Of a stretch of 39,712 bases of DNA, positions 1 to 7,805 are shown piece by piece. The stretch is from QHWK01 sp035315685. GTDB lineage: Bacteria > Acidobacteriota > Vicinamibacteria > Vicinamibacterales > CAVVIG01. Made by a program: the position numbers and the translations under genes. Under the pieces are notes generated by a model that did no database searches, was not told where the DNA came from, and saw only the letters and a program-made list of their open reading frames with translations. The stretch's first letter is position 1, and each line of letters begins with the position of its first letter. Location of the stretch: NCBI GenBank assembly GCA_035315685.1, contig DATFXR010000234.1:1-39712 (forward strand), written 5' to 3'.

Positions 1-732
1 AAGAAAGAAGCGTCCGACAAGGCCGAACCGTGGGAGCGCGTGAACCCGCCGCGGCCGCCGGTTCCAGGACAATTCCGGCAGCCGACCGACGTCGCGTTCG
101 ACACCGACGGCAACATCTACATCAGCGACGGTTACATCAACTCGCGCGTCGCGAAATTCACGAAGGACGGCGACTGGGTCGCCTCGATCGGTGAGCCGGG
201 CGGCGGAGAGCTCGGCAAGCTGAACACGCCGCATACGATCTCGTACGATGCGAAGGGCAACATCTACGTCGGCGATCGTGGCAACCGCCGCATCCAGGTG
301 ATCGATCCAAAGACCAACAAGTTCGTGAAGGAGATCAAGATCGACGCGACGGCGCCCCCCGACGCGATGCCATGGATGGGCGCGAAGCCGGATGTCGCGG
401 CGCTGCTCGCGCCGAACGCGCCGCCGGGATCCGGCACGATGGCGCCCGGCGCACCGTGGGCGATCTGCGTGACGCCGCCGAACCCGCAGGGGCAGCAGTT
501 CCTCTACAGCAGCGATGCGTTCCCCGGCCGCGTCTACAAACTGTCAGTTCCGGATGGCAAAGTGCTCGGGCAGCTTGGCAGGTCCGGCCATCAACTGAAG
601 CAGTTCGGCTGGATCCACGAGATCGCGTGCCCGAGCGAGAACGAGATCTACGTCGCCGAGTTGCTCAACTGGCGCGTGCAGAAGCTGCAGCTCAAGCCGG
701 CGCCGACGCGAAGCACCGCAGCCGGCCAGTGA
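1..732 (+). CDS. NHL-repeat beta-propeller protein, 5'-truncated by window start
   Basis: The frame is open from base 1, so the true start lies upstream; at least 243 residues remain. NHL-type blades are visible: QPTDVAFDTDGNIYISDG, then TPHTISYDAKGNIYVGD followed by RGNRRIQVID, and a last blade ending in NEIYVAELLNWRVQKLQ. These are the alternating 'P.gia.D..GniyVaD..N.rIqv' units of NHL propellers, also seen in peptidylglycine alpha-amidating-lyase-like proteins. A Pro/Ala/Gly-rich insert lies around residues 118-150. The family usually forms extracytoplasmic propellers binding proteins or ligands, but the signal peptide, if any, is outside the window, so location and substrate cannot be judged. 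It converges with the FAD oxidoreductase across a 99-nt gap that holds an inverted repeat. Confidence 0.8.
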   Translation, partial: KKEASDKAEPWERVNPPRPPVPGQFRQPTDVAFDTDGNIYISDGYINSRVAKFTKDGDWVASIGEPGGGELGKLNTPHTISYDAKGNIYVGDRGNRRIQVIDPKTNKFVKEIKIDATAPPDAMPWMGAKPDVAALLAPNAPPGSGTMAPGAPWAICVTPPNPQGQQFLYSSDAFPGRVYKLSVPDGKVLGQLGRSGHQLKQFGWIHEIACPSENEIYVAELLNWRVQKLQLKPAPTRSTAAGQ

Positions 733-738
733 GTGTGT

Positions 739-831
739 GGGACCGATAGGCCCATGGGGTGGGTAGGGTAAGACCGATCGGCCCCTCCCACCCGGCGCGT
801 GGGCCCATCGGTCCCATCCGTCCCATCCGTC
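739..831. repeat. Inverted and short-period repeat in a convergent gap (GGGACCGAT family)
   Basis: Arms at 739-754 and 800-815 are complementary over 16 bp with one mismatch. Inside them a G-rich run (GGGGTGGG, 756-763) faces its complement CCCACCC near 787-793. The right arm continues into a 9-10 nt tandem of GTCCCATCC units up to about 828. The element fills the whole space between two convergent genes, so it could act as a bidirectional terminator, but there is no T-tract. Confidence 0.6.
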
Positions 832-2760
832 CTACGAGAGGCCATTCTTCACGAACAGCTCCTCGACGGCGCGATGCGCCTCGTCTATCGCCTGGTTGGT
901 GAAGGCGGCGGCGCCCGCGTCCGAGTTCGCGATCGCGACCTGGCCGAAGCGGCGCCGGCCAACGACGTGCGGGCGCTCTTCCGGCGGCACGTCAGGATCG
1001 CCGAGCGTATCGTAGGTGTACGCGTACCCGTACGGCCACCGATTCACCGTCAGCGCGACGATGTCGGCGGCCGGATCGAAGCCGCCACCGGCAAGGGCGC
1101 GCGCGAGGTGACCGCGCACCTCCCGCTCGAACGCCTCGAACGTCGTCTTCAGCAGCTGCTCGGCGCCTGCGCGGTTCTGCTCGCGGCGCGGCAGCCCCGG
1201 CTTGTTCGGATTCGACGTCATGTGCACGACGATCGGCTCCTCCGGCGTCGTGACGCCCTGATAGCCGCCGACCGTCGAAGCCGCGTCGAGGCTCATGCCG
1301 GTGTGCAGCATGCACGGCGAGTTGACGTTCTGCACGCCGAGCGTCGCGAATGACGTCCAGCGCCGGATGAGCGCGTTGGTGTACATCATCGGCACCTTGG
1401 CCGGGTAGCGAAGCGCCGCTTTCTGCCCGTCGGGAAGCTCGGGCATCAGTGCCGGGATGATCGCGTTGTAGCACGCGAGGATCACGTTCGCGGCGCGCAC
1501 ACCGTGAACCTTGCCGCCGCGCAGGTACGCGACGCGGACGCCGGTCGCATGCTCGGGCGCGCCGTCGTGCTGCACGCGGACCACGGTGCTCTCGAGGCGA
1601 ACGCGGACCGGCGAGGCCGGAGCGTCGAGCGCAGCATAGTCGAGCGGCGCCTTCACGATGCTGTCCATGGTCATCGCGCGGCCGCCGAACGCCGCCGGCA
1701 CCAGCCGTGCGACGAGCAGCCGGGCGATCGACGCATTGCCGTCCGGGAAATGGAACGTGTACGAGGCCTCGCGAAACGCTTCGCCGGGGAACGTGAGACC
1801 GAGCCCGTTGAAGCCGACCGAACCGCGGCGGGCCGCTTCGAGCGCGGGCGTCGTGTCCACCCGTTTGTTGTTGCGGCCTCCCTGTCCACGGAAGAAGAGG
1901 ATCGCGTCGGGAGTGACCTTCGCGTGACGCAGCAGGAAGTCTTCCCAGCTGATTCGCGCGAGCAGCGCCATCTTCTGCTCTGCGGTCTTGCCAGCGAGGT
2001 AGTCGGGGTTCTTGTCGTAGAGCCGGACGAGGTCGCTGCGCGCCGCCTCGGGCAGCGGCACCTTCGCGATGAACTCCGGCCACGGGATCCGGCCGTTGCC
2101 GGCAACCAGTTTGTCCTCGCCGAAGTGTTCCTTGTCGAAGAACATCGACGGCCCGAGATTCAGCTTCTGGAACGCGTCGCGCTTCTGGAACTCGGCGTTG
2201 CGTTCGACCTCGATGCCGAGTTCTTCGATGAGCCGCTTCGACGCGTAGCTGTACGGATATGGCGTCGCGATGCTCATCGTCCCGCCGTAGCTGAGGAACG
2301 TGCGGCCGTGATACTCGAACTCGTTGCGTTTGGCGTGGCCGCCGAAGTCGTCGTGGTTGTCGAGGACGAGAATTTTCTGCCGGTCGCCGAGCGCGCGCCG
2401 CCAGAAATGCGCCGCGGCAAGCCCGGAGATGCCGCCGCCGACGATCACCAGGTCGTACTCCTCGCGTGTGTCAGTGTCGAGCGACGGGAACTGCCGGTAG
2501 GCGCCGCTCTCCATCGGCGCGAACGCCGCAACCGACGAAGGATGGTTCCCGCGCAGTCCGGTGCGCGCCGGCGGGTAGACCGCGCCGGCGGGGCCCTGGA
2601 CGTCCCGTGTGATCGACGCGGGCATCGACATCGCGTCGAGCGACCGCATGGTCGCGGCAGCGTAGGCGCCGCTGATACCGATCGCGACGCCGTTCAGAAA
2701 GTCGCGCCGCGGAATGCGCCGATCGAGGCCGAGCGCGCGGTCGCTGTGTAGTGTCGACAT
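832..2760 (-). CDS. Tat-exported FAD/NAD(P)-binding oxidoreductase, spermidine-dehydrogenase-like
   Basis: 642 residues from ATG 2760, chosen because GGAGGG lies 4 nt upstream (2765-2770); a GTG at 2787 would overlap the upstream stop but adds only nine residues. The N-terminus carries a twin-arginine signal (RRDFLNG, residues 18-24) before a hydrophobic Ala/Gly stretch. A Rossmann FAD motif, DLVIVGGGISGLAAAHFWRR, lies near residues 103-121, followed by an acidic strand end (ILVLDN) and GGHAKR typical of flavin amine oxidases. The layout (LGLDRRI, Tat motif, RTGLRGNH, then the FAD motif) resembles SpdH-type spermidine dehydrogenases. Established for that family: oxidation of amines in the periplasm. 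The substrate here is inference. It is the second gene of a two-gene minus-strand operon, 23 nt after the reductase. Confidence 0.8.
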   Translation of the reverse strand: MSTLHSDRALGLDRRIPRRDFLNGVAIGISGAYAAATMRSLDAMSMPASITRDVQGPAGAVYPPARTGLRGNHPSSVAAFAPMESGAYRQFPSLDTDTREEYDLVIVGGGISGLAAAHFWRRALGDRQKILVLDNHDDFGGHAKRNEFEYHGRTFLSYGGTMSIATPYPYSYASKRLIEELGIEVERNAEFQKRDAFQKLNLGPSMFFDKEHFGEDKLVAGNGRIPWPEFIAKVPLPEAARSDLVRLYDKNPDYLAGKTAEQKMALLARISWEDFLLRHAKVTPDAILFFRGQGGRNNKRVDTTPALEAARRGSVGFNGLGLTFPGEAFREASYTFHFPDGNASIARLLVARLVPAAFGGRAMTMDSIVKAPLDYAALDAPASPVRVRLESTVVRVQHDGAPEHATGVRVAYLRGGKVHGVRAANVILACYNAIIPALMPELPDGQKAALRYPAKVPMMYTNALIRRWTSFATLGVQNVNSPCMLHTGMSLDAASTVGGYQGVTTPEEPIVVHMTSNPNKPGLPRREQNRAGAEQLLKTTFEAFEREVRGHLARALAGGGFDPAADIVALTVNRWPYGYAYTYDTLGDPDVPPEERPHVVGRRRFGQVAIANSDAGAAAFTNQAIDEAHRAVEELFVKNGLS

Positions 2761-2783
2761 GCTGCCCTCCGCTTCACCCAACG

Positions 2784-3632
2784 TCACCGGACGAGCTCCG
2801 CGGCGATGACGCCGAGATCCTCCCGTCCGTGGCCTTTCCCGATCGCGTCATCCATTCGCGCCGCAATCGCGGGCAGAACGGCCATCGGCTGGCCGTCTGC
2901 CGCTTCCAGCATCAGCCGCAGGTCCTTGCGCGCCATTGCCAGCTCGAACGTGGCGCTGAAATCGCCGCGCGCCATCTTCTCGCCGCGCGCCTTGATCACG
3001 CCGGCGGGCTGGAATTTCGAGAACACGGCGAGCGCGTCGGCCGGTGCGATGTCGAGCCCCTTTGCCATCGCGAACACGTCGGCGATGCCGGCGGCGATTA
3101 CGAAGATCATCGAGTTGCCGAAGATCTTGTAGGCCGCGGCGCGATCCGGCTGCTCGCCGACGTACCAGACGTCGCCGGTCATCTGGGCGAGCGCCGGCCG
3201 CGCCCCTTCGAAGATCGCCTGCGGTCCGGACACGAGGATGATCCCGACGCCGTCGCGCGCCATCTGCGGCGACATGAACACCGGCGCGTGCAGGAACCTG
3301 ATGCCGGCTGCGTTCAGCCGTGGCACGCGCACCGCTGTTCCGCGCGGCGACGTCGTCGAATGATCGATGACCATCGCATCCTTCCGCAGCTGCCCCCGGA
3401 TGCTCTCGACGATCTGATCGACGATCGCATCGTCGGGCAGCGTCATGTGCACGCGGTCTGCGCCGGCAACCGCGTCGCCTGGTGTCGCCGCGACCTGCGC
3501 GCCGAGCGATTCGAGCGCGCGCGCTTTCGACACCGTGCGGTTCCACACCGTCACGGTGTTTCCCTGCCGCAGCATCCGTTCGACCATTCCGCTCCCGAGC
3601 AATCCAGTTCCGAGAAATCCGACAGTCGCCAT
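2784..3632 (-). CDS. NAD(P)-dependent oxidoreductase, 3-hydroxyisobutyrate dehydrogenase / GLYR family
   Basis: 282 residues, ATG 3632 with GGAGG 7 nt upstream. The N-terminal Rossmann motif is GFLGTGLLGSGM (residues 5-16), followed by VWNRT at the end of strand 2, which favours NADP. The substrate-loop signature appears as DHSTTSPRGT and the catalytic lysine region as AAAYKIFGNSMIF, with Lys and Asn in the expected places. The family reduces or oxidises small beta-hydroxyacids or semialdehydes (3-hydroxyisobutyrate, tartronate or glyoxylate/succinic semialdehyde). The exact substrate cannot be told from sequence. It is transcribed away from the ABC transporter across a 29-nt gap and probably shares a transcript with the oxidoreductase downstream. 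Confidence 0.85.
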   Translation of the reverse strand: MATVGFLGTGLLGSGMVERMLRQGNTVTVWNRTVSKARALESLGAQVAATPGDAVAGADRVHMTLPDDAIVDQIVESIRGQLRKDAMVIDHSTTSPRGTAVRVPRLNAAGIRFLHAPVFMSPQMARDGVGIILVSGPQAIFEGARPALAQMTGDVWYVGEQPDRAAAYKIFGNSMIFVIAAGIADVFAMAKGLDIAPADALAVFSKFQPAGVIKARGEKMARGDFSATFELAMARKDLRLMLEAADGQPMAVLPAIAARMDDAIGKGHGREDLGVIAAELVR

Positions 3633-3646
3633 CGAAACGCCTCCGC

Positions 3647-3657
3647 GTAGAATCTAC
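3647..3657. promoter_or_regulatory. Possible overlapping divergent -10 elements
   Basis: The 29-nt gap between the reductase (minus) and the ABC gene (plus) contains GTAGAATCTAC, a palindrome around one central base. Read on plus it gives a -10-like TAGAAT; read on minus it gives TAGATT. No good -35 hexamer was found on either side, so this is a weak call. If used, the plus transcript would begin almost at GTG 3662. Confidence 0.25.
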
Positions 3658-3661
3658 AACA

Positions 3662-5242
3662 GTGTCCGCACGCCGTGTGGTCTCCCACGAAGGCACGAAG
3701 AGGCGAAGGTTCACGAAACACACTGTTCTGCGTTTGCTGACGTGCCTGTTCCTCGCGGCGGCCGCTGCTTTGGCCGCGCCGTCTGCCATCTCTGCGGCCT
3801 CCCCCGCAGCGGAGCCGCGGGTCCTTCGATGGGCCGGCGATCCCGAGGGTGGCGCGCCGTTCGTCGAGGCAGACCCATCGCATCCGGATCAACTGGTCGG
3901 ATTCGACGTCGAGATCGCGGAGCTGTTCGCGCGCGCGCTCGGCCGATCCACGGAGTTCGTCAACATCCGCTTCGAGTCGATCGATCAGAGCATCGGCCGC
4001 GGCGACGCTGACGTCGGCCTGAGCGGCATCGAGGACACCCCGGCCCGCCGCGTCGCCCTCGCCGTCTCGATGCCGTACTACGAGTTCCGCGAGGTGCTGG
4101 GCGTCCGCGAGGCGGATGCGGCCCGCGTCCACTCGCTCGCCGACCTGCGCGGCAAGCGCGTTGCCACGCTCGGCGGCACGATCGCCTACGAGATTCTGCT
4201 GCGCGCGGAGCGGGAGCACGGCCTCCAGCCGCTCTCCTACGAGGACGACGTGCACCCGTACACCGATCTCGCGCTCGGCCGCGTGGACGCGGTGCTGCTC
4301 GACAACGTGCTGGCCGACCGCCGCCACAGGATGATGGGCGGCTTCACGGTTCTGCCGGACACGGTTGCAATCGGACACTACGTCGCGATTCTGGCGCCGC
4401 AGAACGGGCCACTGCGCGACACGCTCAACGAAACGCTGCGCGGCGCGATGAGGGATGGAACGCTCGAGCGGATCTTGCGGAAGTGGGGCGTCTGGAACGA
4501 CGACCAGCCGAAGCTGTACGCGCGTGTTCTGGCGGGCGAGCCGATCCCGCCGGTCGTCGGGTTCGACACCTCGTCGAGCGCCGCGATGATCTCGAAGTGG
4601 GACGCGACGAAGCGCTACCTTCCGTCACTGTTTCGCGCGTCGGCGATCACGATCCTGCTGTCGTGCCTCTCGATGGGCCTCGCGATCGTAGTCGGCGTCG
4701 TCATCGCCACCGGGCGCGTCTACGGCGGGCGGCCGGCGCAGATCGCCCTCACGGCCTACGTCGAGCTGATCCGCGGCACGCCGATTCTCCTGCAACTGTT
4801 CGTCCTCTATTACGGCCTCGCGGCCGCGATTCGCCTGCCGGCGTTCGCCGCGGCGCTGCTCGGCCTCGCCCTGAACTACGCTGCGTACGAGAGCGAGATC
4901 TACCGCTCGGCCCTCGAAGCCATCCCGATCGGGCAGCTCGAGGCGGCGCGGACGCTCGGCCTGAGCGAGCGGCAGGTGCTCACGCTCGTCCGCGCGCCCC
5001 AGGCGTTCCGGCTGGCGCTGGCGCCGATGACCAACGACTTCGTGGCGATGCTCAAGGACTCATCGCTCGTGTCGGTGCTCACCGTGCTCGAGCTCACCAA
5101 GCAGACGCAGATCTTTGCGACCAATCTCGGCAGCTGGGTCATCCCGGGGTCGCTGTGCGCCGCGCTCTATCTGGCGATGTCGCTGCCGCTGGCCGCCCTC
5201 GCGCGCCGGATGGAGAGGCAGTGGAAGGTGACGCCGCAGTGA
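3662..5242 (+). CDS. Polar amino-acid ABC transporter, fused solute-binding protein and permease
   Basis: About 526 residues. An N-terminal signal peptide (hydrophobic TVLRLLTCLFLAAAAALA) is followed by a family-3 solute-binding domain (roughly residues 48-290; LVGFDVEIAELFARALG, later DAVLLDNVLADRR) and a HisM/GlnP-type permease domain (roughly 318-520) with RGTPILLQLFVLYYG and the EAA loop EAARTLGLSERQVLTLVRAP. It imports a polar amino acid or similar solute; specificity is not readable. The start is uncertain: in-frame GTG codons occur at 3662 and 3677 and there is no ATG near the signal peptide. The basic n-region (HEGTKRRRFTKH) is encoded by a CACGAAG-type repeat. The ATPase gene overlaps its stop by 4 nt. 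Confidence 0.85.
   Translation: MSARRVVSHEGTKRRRFTKHTVLRLLTCLFLAAAAALAAPSAISAASPAAEPRVLRWAGDPEGGAPFVEADPSHPDQLVGFDVEIAELFARALGRSTEFVNIRFESIDQSIGRGDADVGLSGIEDTPARRVALAVSMPYYEFREVLGVREADAARVHSLADLRGKRVATLGGTIAYEILLRAEREHGLQPLSYEDDVHPYTDLALGRVDAVLLDNVLADRRHRMMGGFTVLPDTVAIGHYVAILAPQNGPLRDTLNETLRGAMRDGTLERILRKWGVWNDDQPKLYARVLAGEPIPPVVGFDTSSSAAMISKWDATKRYLPSLFRASAITILLSCLSMGLAIVVGVVIATGRVYGGRPAQIALTAYVELIRGTPILLQLFVLYYGLAAAIRLPAFAAALLGLALNYAAYESEIYRSALEAIPIGQLEAARTLGLSERQVLTLVRAPQAFRLALAPMTNDFVAMLKDSSLVSVLTVLELTKQTQIFATNLGSWVIPGSLCAALYLAMSLPLAALARRMERQWKVTPQ
3685..3717. repeat. CACGAAG-type short-period repeat, single arm
   Basis: Units built on CACGAAG/GGCGAAG/CACGAA at 7-10 nt spacing. The first 15 bases (CCACGAAGGCACGAA) are identical to one arm of the hairpin element at 20721-20785 (minus strand), and a third relative lies at 14961-14992. 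Here only one arm is present and it is translated as the n-region of the ABC transporter signal peptide. Confidence 0.55.
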
Positions 5243-5916
5243 CCGTCCTCGAGATTGCGAACCTGCACCTCAGGCGCGGCGCACGGACGATTCTCGACGG
5301 CGTGAGCCTTGCCGTCGAGCGCAGCGAGATCCTGGCACTGATGGGACCGTCGGGCTCCGGCAAGACGACGATCCTGCGCGCAGTGGCCGGGCTCGAGCAG
5401 TTCAACGCGGGAACGGTGACGATCGAGGGCGTCGCGTTGATGGGCGGAGCCGAGGTGTCGAAGCGGACGCTTCACGAGCTGCGGCGCAAGGTCGGGATGG
5501 TGTTTCAGTTTCACTGCCTGTTCGAACACCTCACTGCGGTCGCGAACGTCTGCCTCGCGCCCGTTCACGCGTACGGTGTCGCGCCGGCCGACGCGAAAAA
5601 GCGCGCGCTCGATCTGTTGAAGACGTTCGGCGTGGAGCACCGCGCCGATGCGCTGCCGCGTCAGCTGTCCGGCGGCGAGGCCCAGCGCGTCGCCATCGCG
5701 CGCGCGCTGGCCGTCGATCCCCCGGTGCTGCTGATGGACGAGCCGACGGCTTCGCTCGATCCTGAACGCCGCGCCGAGCTCGGCGCGCTGCTCGCCGGCC
5801 TGCGCCAACAGGGCCGCACTCTCGTCATCTCGACGCACGACGACGACTTCGCGGAGGAGTTCGCGACGCGGATCGTACGCCTGCGGAACGGAAGGCTGGA
5901 ATCACGGTCCGGCTGA
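5239..5916 (+). CDS. Amino-acid ABC transporter ATP-binding protein
   Basis: 225 residues from GTG 5239, which overlaps the permease stop as GTGA; GGAAGG lies about 10 nt upstream, and GTG 5221 is an alternative. All ATPase motifs are intact: Walker A GPSGSGKTT, Q-loop GMVFQFHCLF, signature LSGGEAQRVAIARAL, Walker B VLLMDEPTASLDP and the H-loop STHDDD. It matches the GlnQ/HisP/ArtP class that powers polar amino-acid uptake, and partners the fused binding protein-permease just upstream. The stop TGA lies inside a copy of the REP-like repeat (GGC TGA AGC), so the last residues (RSG) are contributed by the repeat. Confidence 0.93.
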   Translation: MTVLEIANLHLRRGARTILDGVSLAVERSEILALMGPSGSGKTTILRAVAGLEQFNAGTVTIEGVALMGGAEVSKRTLHELRRKVGMVFQFHCLFEHLTAVANVCLAPVHAYGVAPADAKKRALDLLKTFGVEHRADALPRQLSGGEAQRVAIARALAVDPPVLLMDEPTASLDPERRAELGALLAGLRQQGRTLVISTHDDDFAEEFATRIVRLRNGRLESRSG

Positions 5917-5951
5917 AGCGCCAGATCGTGTCCGGCTGTAAAGCCGGCCAC
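5906..5951. repeat. REP-like elements at the 3' end of the ABC operon
   Basis: A partial unit at 5906-5919 (GGTCCGGCTGAAGC) contains the ATPase stop codon. A fuller unit at 5928-5951 forms a hairpin with CCGGCT/AGCCGG stem and GTAA loop and flanks GTG/CAC. Outer GATCGTG (5924-5930) also pairs with CACGATC (5960-5966). The family is shared with elements near 9.8, 18.3, 20.7 and 26.8 kb. Confidence 0.7.
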
Positions 5952-6005
5952 TCCGCGAACACGATCGTTCAGATGACTGGATGCCTCGAGGTTCGCGGCT
6001 GTTGC

Positions 6006-6045
6006 GAACATGTGGGCGGATTCAGGGAATCCCGCCCACATGTTC
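6006..6045. terminator. Long hairpin between convergent genes, probable bidirectional terminator
   Basis: GAACATGTGGGCGG at 6006-6019 is the perfect reverse complement of CCGCCCACATGTTC at 6032-6045. The stem extends through ATTC/GAAT with a single-base bulge and a loop of about 3 nt. It lies 90 nt after the ABC ATPase stop (plus) and 28 nt after the PLC-like gene stop (minus). There is no T-run on either side, so a non-terminator role such as mRNA 3'-end protection is possible. Confidence 0.5.
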
Positions 6046-6072
6046 TTGGCGGACGCGAGCCCGATTGAGTGC

Positions 6073-7395
6073 TTAGCGGACGGCGGCGACTTCGCGCCGG
6101 CTGCGCGTCACCGCGAGCTCGACGACCTTCGACTCGCTCGAGAAGTCCACCGTGATGCTGTTGACCCGTTCCGCCGCCAACTCGTTGTTCAGCACCCTTT
6201 CGAGCAGCGGGTTCACCTTTCTCGACAGTTTCACGATCGCGCTGTCGACGACCTTCTGGAACACAGCCTCCAGCTCGCGCACGTCCTGTAGCATGCGATT
6301 GACATCGGGCGCATGATCGATGATGTCCTTCGCGATCCTGCCGGCCTCGTCCATCAGCGGGTTGATTTGCGGCGTCAGCGTCCATGGCATGTTGGCCCAG
6401 CTGGATGGCTGCTGATGACTCTTGACCCACTGAATGCTGCGGGTAACGAGCTTCTCCGGCTGATCGGTGTTGACCCACTCGTCTGGACCGAGGTCGTCCG
6501 GATTGCGGAAGCCCGGTCCTCCTGTGACGATCACCCGCGACCGGCCCCGCGTGAGGTCGCCGATCGGCGTCGTCATCAGGTCGACGTTGGTCTGCACCAG
6601 CCGATCGCCGAACGTGTCCTTGAGGAGTGCCGCGAGTGCCTTCTTGTGCGCATCATCGGTCGTCGAGCCGATGCCGAGACGCAGGATCACCAGCTCCCCC
6701 TTGGTGTGTTCGAGGAACTGCATGACCTTGCGCGCGATGTGGAAGATTGGCTCGCCCACCATCCCGTGTCCAGTGTTCAAGTGGTCGTTGATCGTCACCA
6801 CCCGCAAGTCGAAGCTGCGGATCCCATCGTTGAGTTGTTCGTCGATTCCAGCCGACTGCGCCTGGCAGATGCTTCGAATTAGGTTTTCCACCCCATCGAT
6901 GGCTTCGCCGGGGAGGAGCGACTTGGCAACGGCGAACGCCGCGGCCACCTCCTTCGGCAAATCGCTCGACGTGCTGTCGGTGTACAGCCGCGGCCCGAGC
7001 CGGTACGCGCCCGAGTCGTGCGTGCATGGAATCGTGATCTGGTGCAGGGTCTTCTTCTGCACCGCAGCGTCGCCCATCCATTCTGTGAACGGCGTCTTCG
7101 GCAGATTCCAGGGCGGTGTGGCCACACTGAGCGACGAGCCGCTGGCGTCAAGCGTGACGTCGCCGCAGAACGAGGTATAAATCGGGCCTGGCTTGACGAG
7201 GAACTCGCCGATCGCATTCGCCTTCTTGAACTCGATCTGGAAGAACACGCTGCGGTCGTAGTCGGTTGATTTACCGTGTTCAAGCAGCCCGTTTACGAGC
7301 CCGGCGGCTCGTGTGTCGTCCCAGGCGCCGAACGTTCTCCAGAACACGCTCTTGGTCAAAAAACCCTGAAAGTCGTAGTTGTTCACGATCTTCAT
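6073..7395 (-). CDS. PI-PLC X-domain-like phosphodiesterase
   Basis: 440 residues, ATG 7395 preceded by the strong site GGAGGGAGG (7401-7409). After an N-terminal domain of about 115 residues with no recognised motif comes a PLC-like TIM-barrel: IPCTHDSGAYRLG (candidate catalytic His126), GIRSFDLRVV near 191-200, and GHGMVGE with His210 as the second catalytic histidine, then GELVILRLG. These are the X-domain landmarks of bacterial phosphatidylinositol-specific phospholipase C and PLCXD proteins, which cleave a phosphodiester by the two-histidine mechanism. There is no signal peptide, unlike secreted bacterial PI-PLCs, so the substrate and the place of action are unknown. A single gene, convergent with the ABC operon. 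Confidence 0.7.
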   Translation of the reverse strand: MKIVNNYDFQGFLTKSVFWRTFGAWDDTRAAGLVNGLLEHGKSTDYDRSVFFQIEFKKANAIGEFLVKPGPIYTSFCGDVTLDASGSSLSVATPPWNLPKTPFTEWMGDAAVQKKTLHQITIPCTHDSGAYRLGPRLYTDSTSSDLPKEVAAAFAVAKSLLPGEAIDGVENLIRSICQAQSAGIDEQLNDGIRSFDLRVVTINDHLNTGHGMVGEPIFHIARKVMQFLEHTKGELVILRLGIGSTTDDAHKKALAALLKDTFGDRLVQTNVDLMTTPIGDLTRGRSRVIVTGGPGFRNPDDLGPDEWVNTDQPEKLVTRSIQWVKSHQQPSSWANMPWTLTPQINPLMDEAGRIAKDIIDHAPDVNRMLQDVRELEAVFQKVVDSAIVKLSRKVNPLLERVLNNELAAERVNSITVDFSSESKVVELAVTRSRREVAAVR

Positions 7396-7805
7396 CGCGA
7401 CCTCCCTCCGTCGTTGGAGCGACGCAGCCGTAGGTTCGGCGACGAGCTCCCTGTTGCTCTTCTTACAAGCGATCGCCGCGTCCTGAAATTCGTCGGCACA
7501 GAAGAATCGATATCGATCGATGGTTACGACCTGACAGTCGTTGCGCAGCTGCGCGCGATGCGCCGCGCCTGATCCAGCCGCGCGTTATTGGCACAGGTCC
7601 TCCTGTCGATCATCGCGGTGGCGTTTTGGGTGACGACGTACTCGGGCGCAGCGATTGCCGGCTTGCAGATGACCGCCAGCGTCCGTTCCTGTCTCGCCGT
7701 GTCCGCATCACGATGGCCGGCGGGTTGAATGTGCGCAGGAACGCTTGCAGGCGCCTGCAGATTCAAGTCAAATAAAAGTCAAATTCGTCCGGCAGACGTA
7801 CCACC
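7396..7805. other. 410-nt divergent intergenic region
   Basis: It separates the PLC-like gene (minus) from the winged-helix regulator (plus). Possible short frames (for example 7524-7766 minus) have no ribosome site or family features and were not called. It contains the perfect palindrome ATCGATATCGAT at 7506-7517, the perfect 14-bp palindrome at 7746-7759, and a short AT-rich block with two AAGTCAAAT-like direct repeats (about 7765-7785) just before the regulator start. Confidence 0.6.
7746..7759. promoter_or_regulatory. Perfect 14-bp palindrome, candidate operator
   Basis: TGCAGGCGCCTGCA is self-complementary over 14 bp, 46 nt before the ATG of a DNA-binding regulator and next to the only AT-rich stretch of the gap, where a promoter would fit. 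Autoregulation by the adjacent gene is inference. Confidence 0.3.

Noticed and set aside
7524..7766. Small minus-strand open frame in the divergent gap
   Set aside because: No ribosome site, membrane segment or family motif; composition is like other shadow frames.
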